This document shows positions 10,255 to 22,643 of a DNA stretch of 64,000 bases, piece by piece (within the stretch, counting starts at the first letter, position 1; each line of letters opens with the position of its first letter). Made by a program: the position numbers and the translations under genes. Source of the stretch: Byssothecium circinans (Eukaryota > Ascomycota > Dothideomycetes > Pleosporales > Massarinaceae). Location: positions 551,157 through 615,156 of the forward strand of contig ML976982.1 of NCBI GenBank assembly GCA_010015675.1, given 5' to 3'. The notes beneath the pieces are model-generated. The model saw only the letters and a list, made by a program, of their open reading frames with translations, had not been told where the DNA came from and did no database searches.

Positions 10255-11961
10255 ATGGCGGAAGAACGGGCAGCACATCATCTCTTGAATGTTCTTGAAG
10301 AGAGGGGGCTGGATAGGAAGCTGGATCTGGACAATGTGCTTGCGGCGTTCGAAGAAGAGCATACAAAGAGAGAGGCTGCGGAGTGGGTGAATGAGAATTT
10401 GTGTGAGAATACGCTGCTGACGAAGGAAGAACTGGAGTTGTAAGATGGCCGATTCTCAGTCAAATATTCGTGCTAAAGTTTTCAAGATACCAGACACTGA
10501 AGAAGAAGGGCATCTTGCACCAATACGAAGCAGACGAGGAACCCATTCGTCCTATTCTAGACCACGAGCTTGCCTCGGCGATTGAATCGCTGCAGAGCTC
10601 GACTGCTGCCATTGAAGCGCAGTGTAAAGTTCTGGAGGCCCAGAAAGTTGCTTTGATGCAGTTGAAGGCGCTAGATAAGCCAAATCTGGACGTTGAGCAT
10701 TTGCGGAATGAGAGACGGCGGAAGGAGAATCAGGAAAAGGCTAGGCTTGATGTCGCTGTAAGTATAAATTTCTGAGAGCTTAGAAGAAAACTGACGGAAA
10801 TAGTTCAACGACGTCGCTACTATCATCAACGAGCAATTGACCGATGCTCGGCGTGACATCGAGGGCGAGAAGTCCACGTTGAAGAATCATCTTGCAGAGC
10901 GACTTGCGTCAGATGATCAGATCTTGAGCCGGCTTCCCAGCATCGTTTCGCAAATCGTCACAGAGCCTGAAGTTAGCGATGATGAAAAGTCGATCGAGCA
11001 GTGGTGCAAAGCCATCGTCTCCTATCGTACTGCAGAGGTCAAGGCGAGAGTGGACACAATCTATCTCAACAGCCTAGCCCATCACTCTCCCGACGACCTT
11101 CCAATAGCATCTGAGGATGAGTTGCGTGAGCAGAAGGCGGCTCTGCAGGCCGAGCTTGAGGAGTTGCATTCAGAGATTGCGTCTGTTGCTGAAATGGTGG
11201 TCGAGCATGAATTGAGGAAACCGATGATGGACATGAAAGAGCGGAAGGATAAGGAGAAGACGCAAGCGCGAGCTGCGTGGCTCAAATACGTATGTCAGAT
11301 ACCGTGCTCACATTACAGTGTAGGAAACTAAAAGCTGCAGGTACTGTCGACACTTGAATACATGGGCAAGCGCCTCGACACAGTAACAGCATACACCGAC
11401 AACGTCGATCAATTTCAACAAGCCATAGCCCATATCAGCGATGCAACCACACAAAGGATACCTAATCCAAACGCTGAACCTATTACTCCACCGCGAAGGC
11501 GTGCAACCTCAGGCCCCAAATCCGCTTTCTCCCCAGCCCTCAAGCTCAAACCCTCGAAATCCATCGATCTACCTCCCGCATTGCAGGACGCCCTTCGCCA
11601 CGCCAACATATCAGTAAACCACGATAGCATTGAGTCTCTCTTAAATACTCTCACTAAAACTCAGATTGAACGTAGTACGCGGTTGCGAGAGCACTACGAT
11701 TCAAGTTCGCCTTCTACTCATGGCACGCTAGCAGCGCGATCGAGCAAAGCAGATGGCGACCTGCGAAGTGTTCTAAGCAGCTTGTACTCCCACACGCCAT
11801 TCCAGCGAGTCCATCTGACGAATCCCAAGCTGGACGAAGAGTTGAAGAGGATGGAGAGGGAATTGGAGAAAGCCAACGATGAGCTATTGAGTGCGGAGAC
11901 GAACGAGCTGAGTCTGGACGATGCAAAGGTGCGGAGGTTCATCGCAAAATACGGCAAGTAG
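10255..11961 (+). CDS. HAUS3-like augmin complex subunit
   Basis: Four exons: 10255-10439, 10487-10757, 10804-11289 and 11341-11961, joined by introns of 46-51 nt with clear donors (GTAAGA, GTAAGT, GTATGT). The product is about 520 residues. The N-terminus (EWVNENLCENTLLTKEELEL leading into YQTLKKKG) resembles the N-terminal region of HAUS augmin-like complex subunit 3. The rest is mostly predicted coiled coil, with a Pro/Ser-rich break around TPPRRRATSGPKSAFSP. Augmin recruits gamma-tubulin to existing microtubules in the spindle and is present in filamentous ascomycetes although missing from budding yeast. Assignment rests on a short N-terminal resemblance plus overall architecture; another coiled-coil spindle protein is the main alternative. 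An upstream in-frame ATG exists, but the one at 10255 gives the better N-terminus. Confidence 0.7.
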
Positions 11962-12310
11962 AAGAGTAGATAGTAGTAAAATGATATTGGATGGACTACA
12001 AACTCTAGGTTGACTACTCCCGAGGTCCACTGCCTGGCACTATCGGGTCTAAAACGTTGTTAGGGTCGATCGAATGGGGTTGCCGCTAAACTCCTTAGAG
12101 GCGACCCCAGCCCCCGTTGTTTTGCTGAAGCTGACGGACAACAAGAGCTCCACCTCACCAACAGCACCACCAGCGCTCCCCACCACGCGCGGGATGCTGC
12201 CAAACGACCGTCCTAGCTTTACGCTCTCTCTCACTATCAATTGAAGTCCTTCACCAGCTGCCTCTCCAGCTATCGCAGTGGGCTCGCCAGCCTAGCCCCC
12301 CTCGCCCGCC

Positions 12311-13724
12311 ATGGCCAGAAACAACGACCTCGGGAAGCTCATGTCCGCCGGTGGTGCCGCAGCAGCCATCGGCGGCGCCTACAAGATCGGTGAATTTCTC
12401 TTCCATGCAAAGAAGCTGCGCGACGTCGGGCCCTCGAATGCCGTCTACGTCCGCTTGATTGCACGTGTGCGGACCGACCTTGATGAAGTGCGTCGCTTGC
12501 TCTCGGTCCGCGAAGTCCACGATGCTCTCGAGGCGAATAAGGAAAAGGCAAAATGGGTCTACGGCGCTGTGCGAGATGTTCGCGGAGCTTTGGAGAATAT
12601 TACGCCGCACACCGAGCGTGTGGGCAGCGATATCGATGCCGGGCGCAGGGTGGGCATTCGGCATCGTGTTTATTGGCTCATGAGCGAGAAGGAGAAGTTG
12701 GAAAATAGGGAGAAGGAGCTCGTGGTTGCGCATTCGAGTTTGATGGAGGTCATTGGCTATCTCACCGGGCTCGAGCCGGAAGCATCGAAGCACAAGCACA
12801 AGGAGGAAAAGCATCACCACGAGGAGAAGAGAGACAAGGTTGACAGGCACGTCGACGTCGATATCGATGTTAGGCACGAGGGTCCCGAGAGAGTGGACAG
12901 AGACGTGCACATTGAGCGCGATGGGCGTGGGCCAAGGAGGGTCGTGACGGAGCGTGAGACATACGTCGAGCACGAGACGGAACGTCGCGGACCTCGCTAT
13001 GTCGACGAGCGCCACATCGAACATGAGCACCGTGGACCCCGTCGCGTCGAAGAACACTACATCGAGCACGAACACCGCGGACCAGGCCACTACGACGAGC
13101 GCGAGACGTGGGTCGATGAATCCGGCCGCCCGCGCCGCTATGACGAACGCGAAGTCTTCGTCGACCACCACGGCCCGCGCCACCAAGACGGCCGCTACGT
13201 CGACGAGCGCGAACTCCACGTGGAGCGCGACCCGCGCGATCCCCGCCATGTCGAAGCTCGTTACTCCGAGCGTGGCCCTACGCACTACGAAGAGAAGCGC
13301 TACGAGGAGCGTCGCTTCCCTGAGCCTCTTGGTCGCCGTCCTGAGTCCTTTGAAGACCGTCTGCCGGAGCGCGATACTTGGATGCAGAGCGATGCGCGTA
13401 GACCAGGGGGCAGAGGCGGTGAGTACGCGGAGTATGGGGCTCCGCAACCAGTGGGTGCGGCGCATTATAGACGTAAGTTTGAGGGCGATCCGGGCTTTGG
13501 CGATGAGGAGGTGCTGAATCCCCAAATAGTGGCGCCAAGTCGGGAGCATCAGGAGCGCGAGGTAAGCTAGATCCTCGTTATCTAACCATTTACCTTGGAG
13601 GGATGAGAATACTAACAATACGTAGATGTGGATTGAAGAGAAGGAGGATTACAGATACGATGAGTATGGGAACAGGTTGCCGGACCGCTACTTCCCCAAC
13701 GCTCAGAGGCGGAGCCGCCTGTAA
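12311..13724 (+). CDS. Highly charged His/Arg/Asp/Glu repeat protein
   Basis: Two exons: 12311-13561, intron 13562-13625 (GTAAGC...CGTAG), then 13626-13724; 449 residues. The first ~155 residues are an ordinary helical domain starting with a Gly/Ala-rich segment (SAGGAAAAIGGAYKIGEFL) that could lie against or in a membrane. From about residue 160 to 360 the protein is built of degenerate 13-17 residue units with the theme RGPRxVDERxIEHEH, rich in Asp, Glu, Arg and His. The C-terminus (YDEYGNRLPDRYFPNAQRR) is encoded by the second exon. Proteins with this make-up are common and poorly characterised in filamentous ascomycetes; I cannot assign a function. The opposite strand is open for 455 codons here, a by-product of GAC/CGC/GAG-type codons. 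Confidence 0.82.
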
Positions 13725-14583
13725 ATTGCCACGATGATGTTTTGGATGCTTGCGGTGTAATTTCCTGGGAGCTATAATGGGCCTATCTTCACATATTGAA
13801 ACTCAAACGTATGTAGCTGGCTTTGAGGCGAACCTGCTTCGTTGCCATGAGGTGCTGTTGAATATTTGTTTCCTTTCCATTGATCTCCACCACGATTAAT
13901 TCCCTTCGTGACCTCGCAGGCATTCGGTAATCAAAAGGTATTGTAAGTACTCACATGCTTTCATACCTTCGCCGATTCAACTTGCTGTTCAACTCAACGC
14001 CATCATTACAAACTGGCAGTCGTGCATCACCAAAGCCTATCACAAGCCCCAGAGTGCAATGTAAGCCAGCCACTTACACCCATATCGCTTTGCTAGCAGT
14101 TTCACTCATTCAAAAGTCTATTACCCGTAGTTCGATCAAGTGCCACCGATACTTGCGCACATCTCGTCACCATCACCGTCACTCACAAACCACACAACGG
14201 CGATAACAAACAGACGTCCCCAACAACCAGTAATACACTCCCGCCTACCAAAATCCCCGCTAAATGTCGCGGGCACAACCACACAGTGTACCACGGTACA
14301 CGCAGCCACCGAACTAGATTTGGAAGATTGCACCACATGCGCGGTCTAAACCGCAAACGAGGAGCAGCAGGCAGCTTTTGAACCAAAAAGGCCCTCAGGG
14401 AGAATATCAACAACCTTCTAGTAAGAGGTCAATCGCCATAACGTCAAAATCATTGACTTTCACCACTCACCCCGCGTGCTGCGTTGCTACTTTACCATAA
14501 GCACCACATTACGATCTCCCAACCGAGGGCACAACCCGACGCGGAAAAAAAAACTACCTACTCACAATCTTCCCACGCAAACA
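13725..14583. other. Intergenic
   Basis: No gene supported. The sequence just before the next start codon is A-rich, as in many fungal leaders. Confidence 0.4.
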
Positions 14584-16184
14584 ATGCCATCTCCCCCCAC
14601 CGTCCGCAAATCCCGCACCTCCGAAATATGGGCGGCTTCCATATCGACCACCTGGCCGCGCTACACGCGCCACATTACCTTCATCGCCGCCCTGCTCGTC
14701 CTTGCCGCCCTCATAGAAATCGTACTAGGCGGCCTGATAGCGGCTGAACTATTCCAGTACGCCGATTCCGGGGTCCGCTGCTGGAATGAAGGGATCCCTG
14801 GGGTTAACGCAGATAGTGCGGGGAGTGATGTGCACAAGCACAGTCAGGGTGTTATGAGGATGCTGCCGGTTAAGGTTGTGGATTTGGGGGTTGTGGGGCG
14901 GATGGATGAGGTGGGGGCAGGAGGACGAGGGAGGACGGGGATTGAGGGGAGGGGTGTTTGGTTTCTCGAAGAGGTTGGGTCGAGGGTGTGAGTTTTTCTC
15001 ACTTTTCTTCTTTCTTTTTGGTTCGTCTGCTGTTCGATCATGTGACGCTGTTGTGCATGTCTTAGTGTCTGTTGCTAGAATAACTCACTGATGTGTCTTG
15101 ATAGATTGATTCTCCTCTTTACTATTGTCTTCCCGCTTATATCCCTGGCTTTCACGGGGCTCTGTCTAGAAGGTCATCTGCGCTCCCCTCCTTCGGCACC
15201 CCAAGCGCCAACATCGACACCTCGGAACACCAGGTTCTGGGTTCCCAGCTGGTTTCGTAACGGCAATGGTGGTCGCAGACCATCCATTAGCAATCGCGAA
15301 GCGTTCAACACTTCTCTCTGGCTCACGGTCATCTGGCTCTGCTATGGGCTCTTCGACAATGTCCTGTATGTCGACAGCTGGGCTTTGGACAAGAGGAACG
15401 TCGTGGAGTGCAAGGTGCCGGGGGATGTAGGGAGGGCGATGTGGGAAGAGAGGAGTGCGAGGTTGAGGACTTTGATGGCGAGGACTTGGGTTGGTGTTGT
15501 GGGAGGATGTATGTGAGTATTTTTTCCTCTTCTCCGTTCAAGATTTTTGGTCTTGGCTTCTAGGTGATGAGAACGAGATTGGGGAGACTACGGGATTTGG
15601 AGAAGAGAGGTGGAGTGCTGGGTGATGAACTGAATTTGGCTGACTTACACTCTCGTAGAACGGCAGTGTACATGCTCTTTGCCATTCACGCCGCACAGAT
15701 AAACGCTCAACCAACCACACCGCGTAATCAACACCAACCATCACATCCGTCGTACTCGCATCCCCCTCCCACCAGTTCACCCGGAACCACAACAGCAAAC
15801 CCCTCTTATACCCCCAACACCAACACTAACACCGACACCAGCACCCTAAGCCCACCAAACCACGAGGAAATCGAACTCGATACCTTCCCTCGGCCTCCAA
15901 CGCGCGCTCGCCACAACAGCATGGAAGCAGTGATCGAGACGGCCGTTGAGATCCCGCTGCGTCCAGGTAGTGCGGTGATGGTAGCGGGGCACTTGAGTAG
16001 GAGTAGGAGTAGAGTTGGTGATGTGAATAGGGGAGCGAGTGGGGATCTTGGGAATCCGTTTGATGATCCGAGCTATGTCGTAGGGGAAGGGGACGACGAA
16101 GGAGAGCGAAGGAATCCGTGTATAGATCCGGTGAAGAAGGATGGCGAGGGAGAGAAGAGGGGAAGGGGTAGGGGTGCTGCATGA
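14584..16184 (+). CDS. Four-span membrane protein, unknown function
   Basis: Three exons: 14584-14987, 15105-15512 and 15659-16184. The introns are 14988-15104 and 15513-15658 (both donors GTGAGT, acceptors ATAG and GTAG), and all phases fit; the product is about 445 residues. Four hydrophobic spans are visible: HITFIAALLVLAALIEIVLG near residue 30, LILLFTIVFPLISLAF at the start of exon 2, LWLTVIWLCYGLFDNVLY near the middle, and VVGGCITAVYMLFAIHAA across the second splice. This resembles fungal tetraspan proteins of the MARVEL-like type, but I see no diagnostic motif. The cytosolic-looking tail of about 170 residues is Pro/Thr/Asn-rich, then Arg/Ser- and Gly/Glu-rich. Confidence 0.75.
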
Positions 16185-17575
16185 GAGGATTGAGAGAAGA
16201 AGATGGGGTTGGGATTAAAGGGGTAGGGAGGGGACGGGGGAATTGGGAATTGCGAAGGTGCAGTAGAATGTCTTTGAAATTAGTTAAACGACGGGTTGGA
16301 GGCCCTCCTTCAAACGGTTGTTGGATCCAGGCCGAAGGACTTTTACTTGGTTACAATCGATTCATGCCAATGTCGTTAATCATTGTCTTCCGATAATGCA
16401 CACTTTGGTTCCCCCGCACATTCATTTGCTCTACGGCAAAAGCAATGCTCGTTGGTACAGGAAGACTATCCAGGTTCAATTTCTATAGTGGCCAAGCGTT
16501 GCAGTAACTGCATCATCTCGCAGTGCAGTATCAACCCTTGAAACTGTAGTCTCATCCATTACTCTCCCACGTTCTCCCGCGCGTAGTGCGATTCATTTAG
16601 TACAATACCTTTATCACAATTACTCGAATTGGCAGGAAACACGATGAGTAAGTAGTACCATCTAGCATCGTATCTCCAGCGCAGAGGCCAATGATCGAGA
16701 GAAAAGAGTAGAGAAGGTCTTCAGATCGGCATTAGTATTGCACTGCTGAATACAAAACACCGGGAATAGAATTGTCGTGATCGCCTATTGCTGTACCGCC
16801 ATAAAATCAGCTCACAACACACTAGACCCTCTGATTCATAACTACCATAAGCAGAGTACTGTATCTTAGCACCACCTACCCGAGCGACCCGCTTCCTCTT
16901 ATCTCTGCCGTCTGATCCTGAGCCAACGCATAAGTACAACCGCGCGGTATCCAATAGCAAAGGCTCGTTACTCGGCCGAGGTTCATGCATAGACGACGCC
17001 TTTGGATCCACTTGTAAACGGCCCTTCTCACCTTAGTTCCTGCAGGAACCGAGACGGAGATCTTGAAGCTAGAGCACATATATGCGTATATGCAAGTCCA
17101 GTACTCGGCCGACTGTTCATGGTACGATGCCATGAGTGTCCAGTCTACCATACTGTAGCCATAGGGCACTCACGATAGCCGACTCGCATCATCGCCCCTG
17201 CATACCACTACTATACAGTACACACTATAATACGACGAAGTATATTTAGCTCTCTCCAGCTTGGCTATGTAAGGTCGTTGGATCTCGACGCGCCTATATT
17301 CGTATCAGGAAAGTGGTCAACGCACACACGCCGCAAGCCAACATTCTCTCTCGCTTCTCTTCTCCTTTTCCAACCCACATATCCACGCCGCACCCGAGTC
17401 TCTGGATCAGCGACGTAACAGTCGGCGCCGTCTGTGTAGGGGATTCGCGGAAAAGGTGGCCCGGGGATAGGTACCGATACCTCGTCGATGGTATGCATGT
17501 GCTTGGCAGTACAATACGTCGCTACCTGTGTAAATCTCGGTATTACGTAGGTATGTATGTACGCGAGGTTCCGGG

Positions 17576-17597
17576 GACTAGACTAGACTAGACTAGA
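17576..17597. repeat. Pentanucleotide repeat (GACTA)n
   Basis: About four tandem GACTA units. Confidence 0.8.
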
Positions 17598-18235
17598 AGT
17601 TATATCCGTAGTGTATATCTGCACGATATCGGACTTCAACGACGCTATGTAGCGCTACGCTTCGGAAAACGGATGCCGGATACGAAAAGGGAATTTCTTA
17701 GACGCCGTATGCGAAGCACATGTGGCCATGTGGCGAAAACTGGAATCCTGTCCAACAGTCCGACGGAGAGAAGAGAAGAAAAGGGCTCTGGAATGAAAAT
17801 CCTTTCCTTCTTGTCTGCGGGCTTGTTTCAAAGACAGAATGAAGCGGAATTCGGCGCTTGCTGTCTGGCCGGTGGTAAAACCCGAGGTGGGAGTTTCTGG
17901 TTTACGTGCACAAAGACCCTTGTCGAGGTATGTTGGTACCTTTTTTGCGGTATTTTCCTTTCTTTTCTTGTGGTGTGGATTTTCCGCGTGGTGGTTCCCT
18001 AAATACGTAATGAGAAGAATAGGGAAAGGATGTGCTGGTGAGACGAACGGGTGACGATCTCGCGCCGCACAGTCAGATGATGAGGTGTTCGTTCGGTTGA
18101 CCCTCGTTGTGGATCACCCTCCGCCCAAGCCCGTCATCTTTGATGGACTGCCGATCGAGGGGATAGCGTTGACATCGTCGCAAACTAGATGGTGGCGTGA
18201 GGTCTGTTTTCGAGGGCAGTTCATGGCTACGTGCA

Positions 18236-18255
18236 TTTATACATGCATGTATAAA
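18236..18255. repeat. Perfect 20-bp palindrome
   Basis: TTTATACATGCATGTATAAA reads the same on both strands, with no spacer. It could be a protein-binding site or a cruciform-prone site. Confidence 0.85.
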
Positions 18256-18730
18256 CATAAACACAACCATTAAACAAAGTCTACCTAGGCGGTCTGCTTA
18301 GAGGGTAGAGATAACAAAGCACTCAAACCTCTCCCAGTTTGCCCAGTAACGGTATCGCTACGGCTTGTGGAGGGTATCAGTTGAGTGCTACATGTATGTA
18401 AGACGCCTTCCTTCCCTCTTACACTCACCTGCAGCTGCAGATAGGGATAAATGCACCATGGGATATATATAGACCCACGTGTCCTCCCGAGAAAAGCCAC
18501 CCACCATCCACCACTGACCAGTTGACCTGCTGGAAAATGTTCGCATTCGGTGGAAAACTACACCGCGCATCACGAGCAGAGCCGAAGCGCAATTCTCTCG
18601 CGATACGAAGCAAGAAGGTGGAAGAGAGCTCGGCACCCACAAACTGGCCATGGCTTCGCGGCCTTGCCCAGCCATTGTACCTTACTCTTGTACTCCCCGT
18701 TCTATGCGGCTGCGCCGCCGGGGTTGTGAC

Positions 18731-18779
18731 ATCTGCATCTGCATTTGCATTTGCATTTGCATTTGCATTTTGCATTTGC
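18731..18779. repeat. TGCATY hexanucleotide microsatellite
   Basis: About eight units of TGCATT/TGCATC, slightly irregular at the 3' end. On the minus strand it gives an Asn-Ala run in an open frame I do not consider a gene. Confidence 0.85.
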
Positions 18780-20643
18780 CGGTGCAGCGAGCGGACGATG
18801 AACGGCTCAAAGGAAATAGCAGGCAAGAAGCCCTGACCTGTTGAATCGTTACACCAACAATAAAAACAATCAAAGCGCAATTTGAATGATCCCATCATCA
18901 CCTTCCTCTTTTCCATGTTCAATACCCATCTACCAGCGACACGGAAAAGCACGTAGTTGCGACCTCGAGGCTCGGGTGTTGCACAACATCGGTCTCAGTC
19001 GGGCCTCGCCACCAAGGTCTAACAAGCGTAGTTAGACTTTAGTGACGAGCGATGAGTGATGAGATAGGCGAAAGCAATATACCTAGGTAGCCATGTGAAT
19101 GTATGATGTTGCATGTACCAATCCACCCAAACGGTGCAGAAAGGAACCACTACCAATAGACAAGAACCCAGGGAAAGCATGCCATTCGCCTACAACATTA
19201 CATTTCCTGCGATCCAACCCTGCAGCACCCATACATCATCAGCATCTCGACTCTAACCAGACAAGTCTCGACAAAAACCCCCAACCCCTGCATCCCCATC
19301 TAATGCGTGCTGCATGCATGCATATTTCCACGTCGCACTTGGATACTTGCGGAAGGTGGGCTTGTGAGCGCGTTTTTCCTTACCTGCTCCTGCATGCCAC
19401 ACTTTACATGTGCGTGCTCTCGTCTAAGTAATCTACGTGAAATGCAGAAGATGTAACGGCGCTGATACGATACAGTAAGACGGACGCTCCGTGCTGTGCA
19501 GTGTGCGCTAGAGTCAGTGAGTGACGAGTATGAGGGGATTATGAATCGCGTTGAAGCCAAAGCGCAGCGCAGCGCATCGTGAAGCTTTCAGTTATTGAAT
19601 GATAGGAGAAGACGCCATTCCCGTTCCCGTTTCCGTCTCTATGGACGAGTCGCGAGATGAAAGGATGCCGAACCCGATACCGAGCGCCACCGCAACGCTT
19701 ACGGATATCTATGGGCCATGAATCAAAGATAGACGCAAAAGTCAACCCCAAATGTTCCTCCTGCTATCTACCGCGACCATGGAACCCTCCTCTCGAGTCA
19801 ATATCCGCATCCCTCTCGCGCACCAGGGCTCCGAGTCAGGAACCAAACTGTGATGAAAATGTGATAGTGATGGCGTTCCCACCGTATTCACCACATCGCA
19901 TCTCATTTCTCACAAAACCTCATGCTAATGTGTCATGTATTGATGGGGGGAAAGTTTTAGGTTCTGCATGCGTGGTGTATGGGAAATTTCCCTGGGTGAG
20001 GAGGGGAAGCGTTCAATGCCGTTTGTTGTGCCGTCGTCGTTGAGTCGTTGGCTTTTGCGACGCTCGATGGTGCGGCATCCCTGGGATTTCGCTCATCGAG
20101 CGATTCTGGAGGATGCGTTATCGTTGGGGTATTGAGTAATTCAGGGATGGCTCGGGAGGGGCTCGAGACGAGCGTCTTTGAGATTTGGTACTCCGTATTT
20201 GGTACTGGAGATTTGGGCATTGTGGTTCACTTGGAAAAAATGCGTAGAGGTGTGGTATAATTTTTGAGTAGTGTCATTCCGTTCCATTCGACGACGTGAT
20301 TTTATCTCGTACGTAGATAGTCTATGACGTTGACCCCGCGCACTTCTGTGCAAAGGCGTAACTAATAGAAGGCTGTTGCGTCTGCATTTGGTGGAACGTA
20401 GTATAACAAAGGAAGAGGAAGTTACATATCGTACATGGCCCTCTAAACCAGAAAAAGGAAATCAGTGTGCTTCCAAAACGAGCACGGGGTATCAAAGAAA
20501 TGGACAGAGGAAATGGGTGTCTATATGCAGGAGACATGGGTTTTGTGGGTTCGGCATTGATAAAGTGGAAAGGGAGATGGAAGAGTGAGGAGGAAAAACA
20601 AAGGCTGGAACGCAGAAATGCTGGATCGAGGGCGAACCCTTCG

Positions 20644-22643
20644 CTAAGATTGCGGCGTGAAGAGGTGGAGTTGTTGGTTTGATTGGTGATGTTGTTGCTG
20701 TTGTTGGGTTTCCATGTGGTGGAATTGTTGTTGCGCGTGCGGATGCTGCGGTTGTTGGGCGTAATGCTGCGGCGGTCGGTCCATGGGAAGACCATGGTGC
20801 ACTGCATTTTGCATCGGGAACTCAGGGTTCATGCTCGTGGCCATGACCTGTTGCTGTTCTGGCTGTGAGCTTGGACGGTTGGCAGGAGTGCCGTGTCTGC
20901 TCAGGCGGCTACCGATTCGTTGTAATGGTTTCGAGAACATGCGGCCGAGGGAAGGGCGGTCGTAGTATTGTGATTCTTCAAAAGACGGCGCAGCATCGAA
21001 GTAGTTCGGATAGCACCAGTCTAGTGGGTTGGAAGACTTCGTCGGGTCGACGTACGCGGGGGTTTGCGGTTGGTCACTGTCCATCGGAGTCGGGGCACCA
21101 GTATGCGATACTTGTAGTTCGGGAACTGACGGTGGTTGCGAAAGCGGTGGTGGAGGCGGCTGTTGGGCCATACCCAGGAAGTTATCTGCCGTGTCGAGGT
21201 CCATGTAGCTTATACGGCGTCCGGTGGTATCGACTGTGGGGCTAGTGTCATCAAACTGAGAGGCGCTGCCGTCGAAATTGCCAGCCTCTGGCATTCCACT
21301 GCAGGCTCGTAACAGTGCAGCGTTAACCGCTACCAGTCTGCTTCGCGAAGCCGATGCATTTGAATTTCCTATCAGGATATGCATCCGCTGCTCGCGCGTA
21401 AGTTTGTCTACATTTGGGACCGAATCTCTACTAGGAACAATGAAACCGGCGGGTAGCGTCTGCTGAGCTGGATCGAGCTGAATATCGGAACGCAAACTGA
21501 GTGCAGTGATGAGAGCTTCCTCTCGGCTTGGTCTGAGATCACAGCATTGCAGCTTCTGACGTAGTACACGGGTGTTATCCGGACACCAGCTTATCTGCGA
21601 CCGTCCTTCTCTTAACCGCGGGTCCAAACATCCTATAATCTCTTTCCAGGTGTCGTGCAACGATTCCTGTCGGATCAAGTTACGAATGACGTTGGAGTAC
21701 TTCCACTGATCGAAAGTAGCGCCGTTCTTCATGTGCTTTGCCACGTGGTCGCATCGCTCGTCCCAACCTATGCTAACTTCTTTGCACTTCTCGAAGCCGC
21801 AGCCGAACACTCGCCTAGGCAGTAGTTGGATGCCGATGTCTGTCAAGGACGGAAGCGGCCGTCCGGAGTGATAGCGTTGGTGGTGCTTGAGGAAGTCCTT
21901 TTGACGGTCGAATATGCGGTTGCAGCCATTGACGATACACGGCCAGTCTTCGCCCGTTTCATGCATCCTCATCTCATGCTTTTTCCAATCCGACTTGGCC
22001 TTGAACGTCTTCATCGTTTTGCCCTCGGCGCAGTACGTACAAAACATGTACGATTCACCCGACTGACTTGCACCTCTATCCGTTGGAAAGGATGCAATGC
22101 TCATGGTTTCATCCGTAGGAGTGAACCCCGGGTCCGGCTTTGTGTCCAGTGGACTTTCCATTTCAGAAGTCGGCGTTGGGACGGGCCGTGTGGGATCAAG
22201 CGAGGACGGGTACGATCGCGGCTCTGTACGCCGCGACGGCGCCCTGGACCGCGAAGAGTGGATCGACGAAGTCGACGAGGCTATCGAAGGTGCCATGTCG
22301 CTAGCTATTGTGGACATGGTGGACGTTGACATGTTAGATGCGACCGACATTCGCGAGAGATAGGAGGATGTCGTCGACGTGCGAAACGACGCAGCGGCCG
22401 ATGAACGCATCGACGAGCCGCCCGCAGAGGCGAGCGATACAGTAGAGGAAGCAAGCGACGATGCAACAGAACTGCGTCCTAGGTGGTGTAAGCTACTGCA
22501 GTCTCGTGCTCATGCAAGCTCGACGTACGGCTGTCCATGGCCTGCTGGAACATCCTCTGGATCATCTCGGGACGATGCCTTGCCAACAGGGCCTCGATGT
22601 GCCGCATCGACTCCTCTGGAATGTCCATGTCGTCCATGTTCAT
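20644..22643 (-). CDS. C2H2 zinc-finger transcription factor with polyQ tail
   Basis: Two exons on the minus strand: 22643-22529 and 22478-20644, joined by a 50-nt intron (donor GTACGT, acceptor CTAG); total 649 residues. The first exon starts MNMDDMDIPEESMRHIEALL and joins a Ser/Ala/Thr-rich region. Two C2H2-type units follow. In one, residues C185, C188, H206 and H211 start in MFCTYC; in the next, C219, C224 and a His pair end in HHQRYH. After them come a conserved helical region (WKYSNVIRNLIRQESLHDTW), a Pro/Gln stretch (QQPPPPPLSQPP) and a C-terminal Gln/His-rich tail. This is the usual layout of a fungal nuclear regulator with a disordered activation domain. Target genes are unknown. The 4.4 kb downstream and 2.5 kb upstream hold no genes. 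Confidence 0.88.

Larger units (their letters stand above)
16185..20643. other. 4.4-kb stretch without a supported gene
   Basis: Open frames here are short and have no recognisable motifs or splice-consistent partners. The region holds a (GACTA) repeat, a perfect 20-bp palindrome and a TGCATT microsatellite (listed separately). Its position downstream of the C2H2 regulator and the absence of transposon sequence suggest long untranslated or regulatory DNA, or a non-coding transcript; this is inference. Confidence 0.4.

Noticed and set aside
12251..13618. 455-codon open frame on the minus strand
   Set aside because: It lies wholly antisense to the spliced charged-repeat gene; its composition (Val/Ala/Leu/Arg) is what the reverse complement of GAC/GAG/CGC-rich codons gives, and it has no family motif.
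18425..18952. 175-codon minus-strand frame with an Asn-Ala run
   Set aside because: The run comes from the TGCATT microsatellite and no other part looks conserved.
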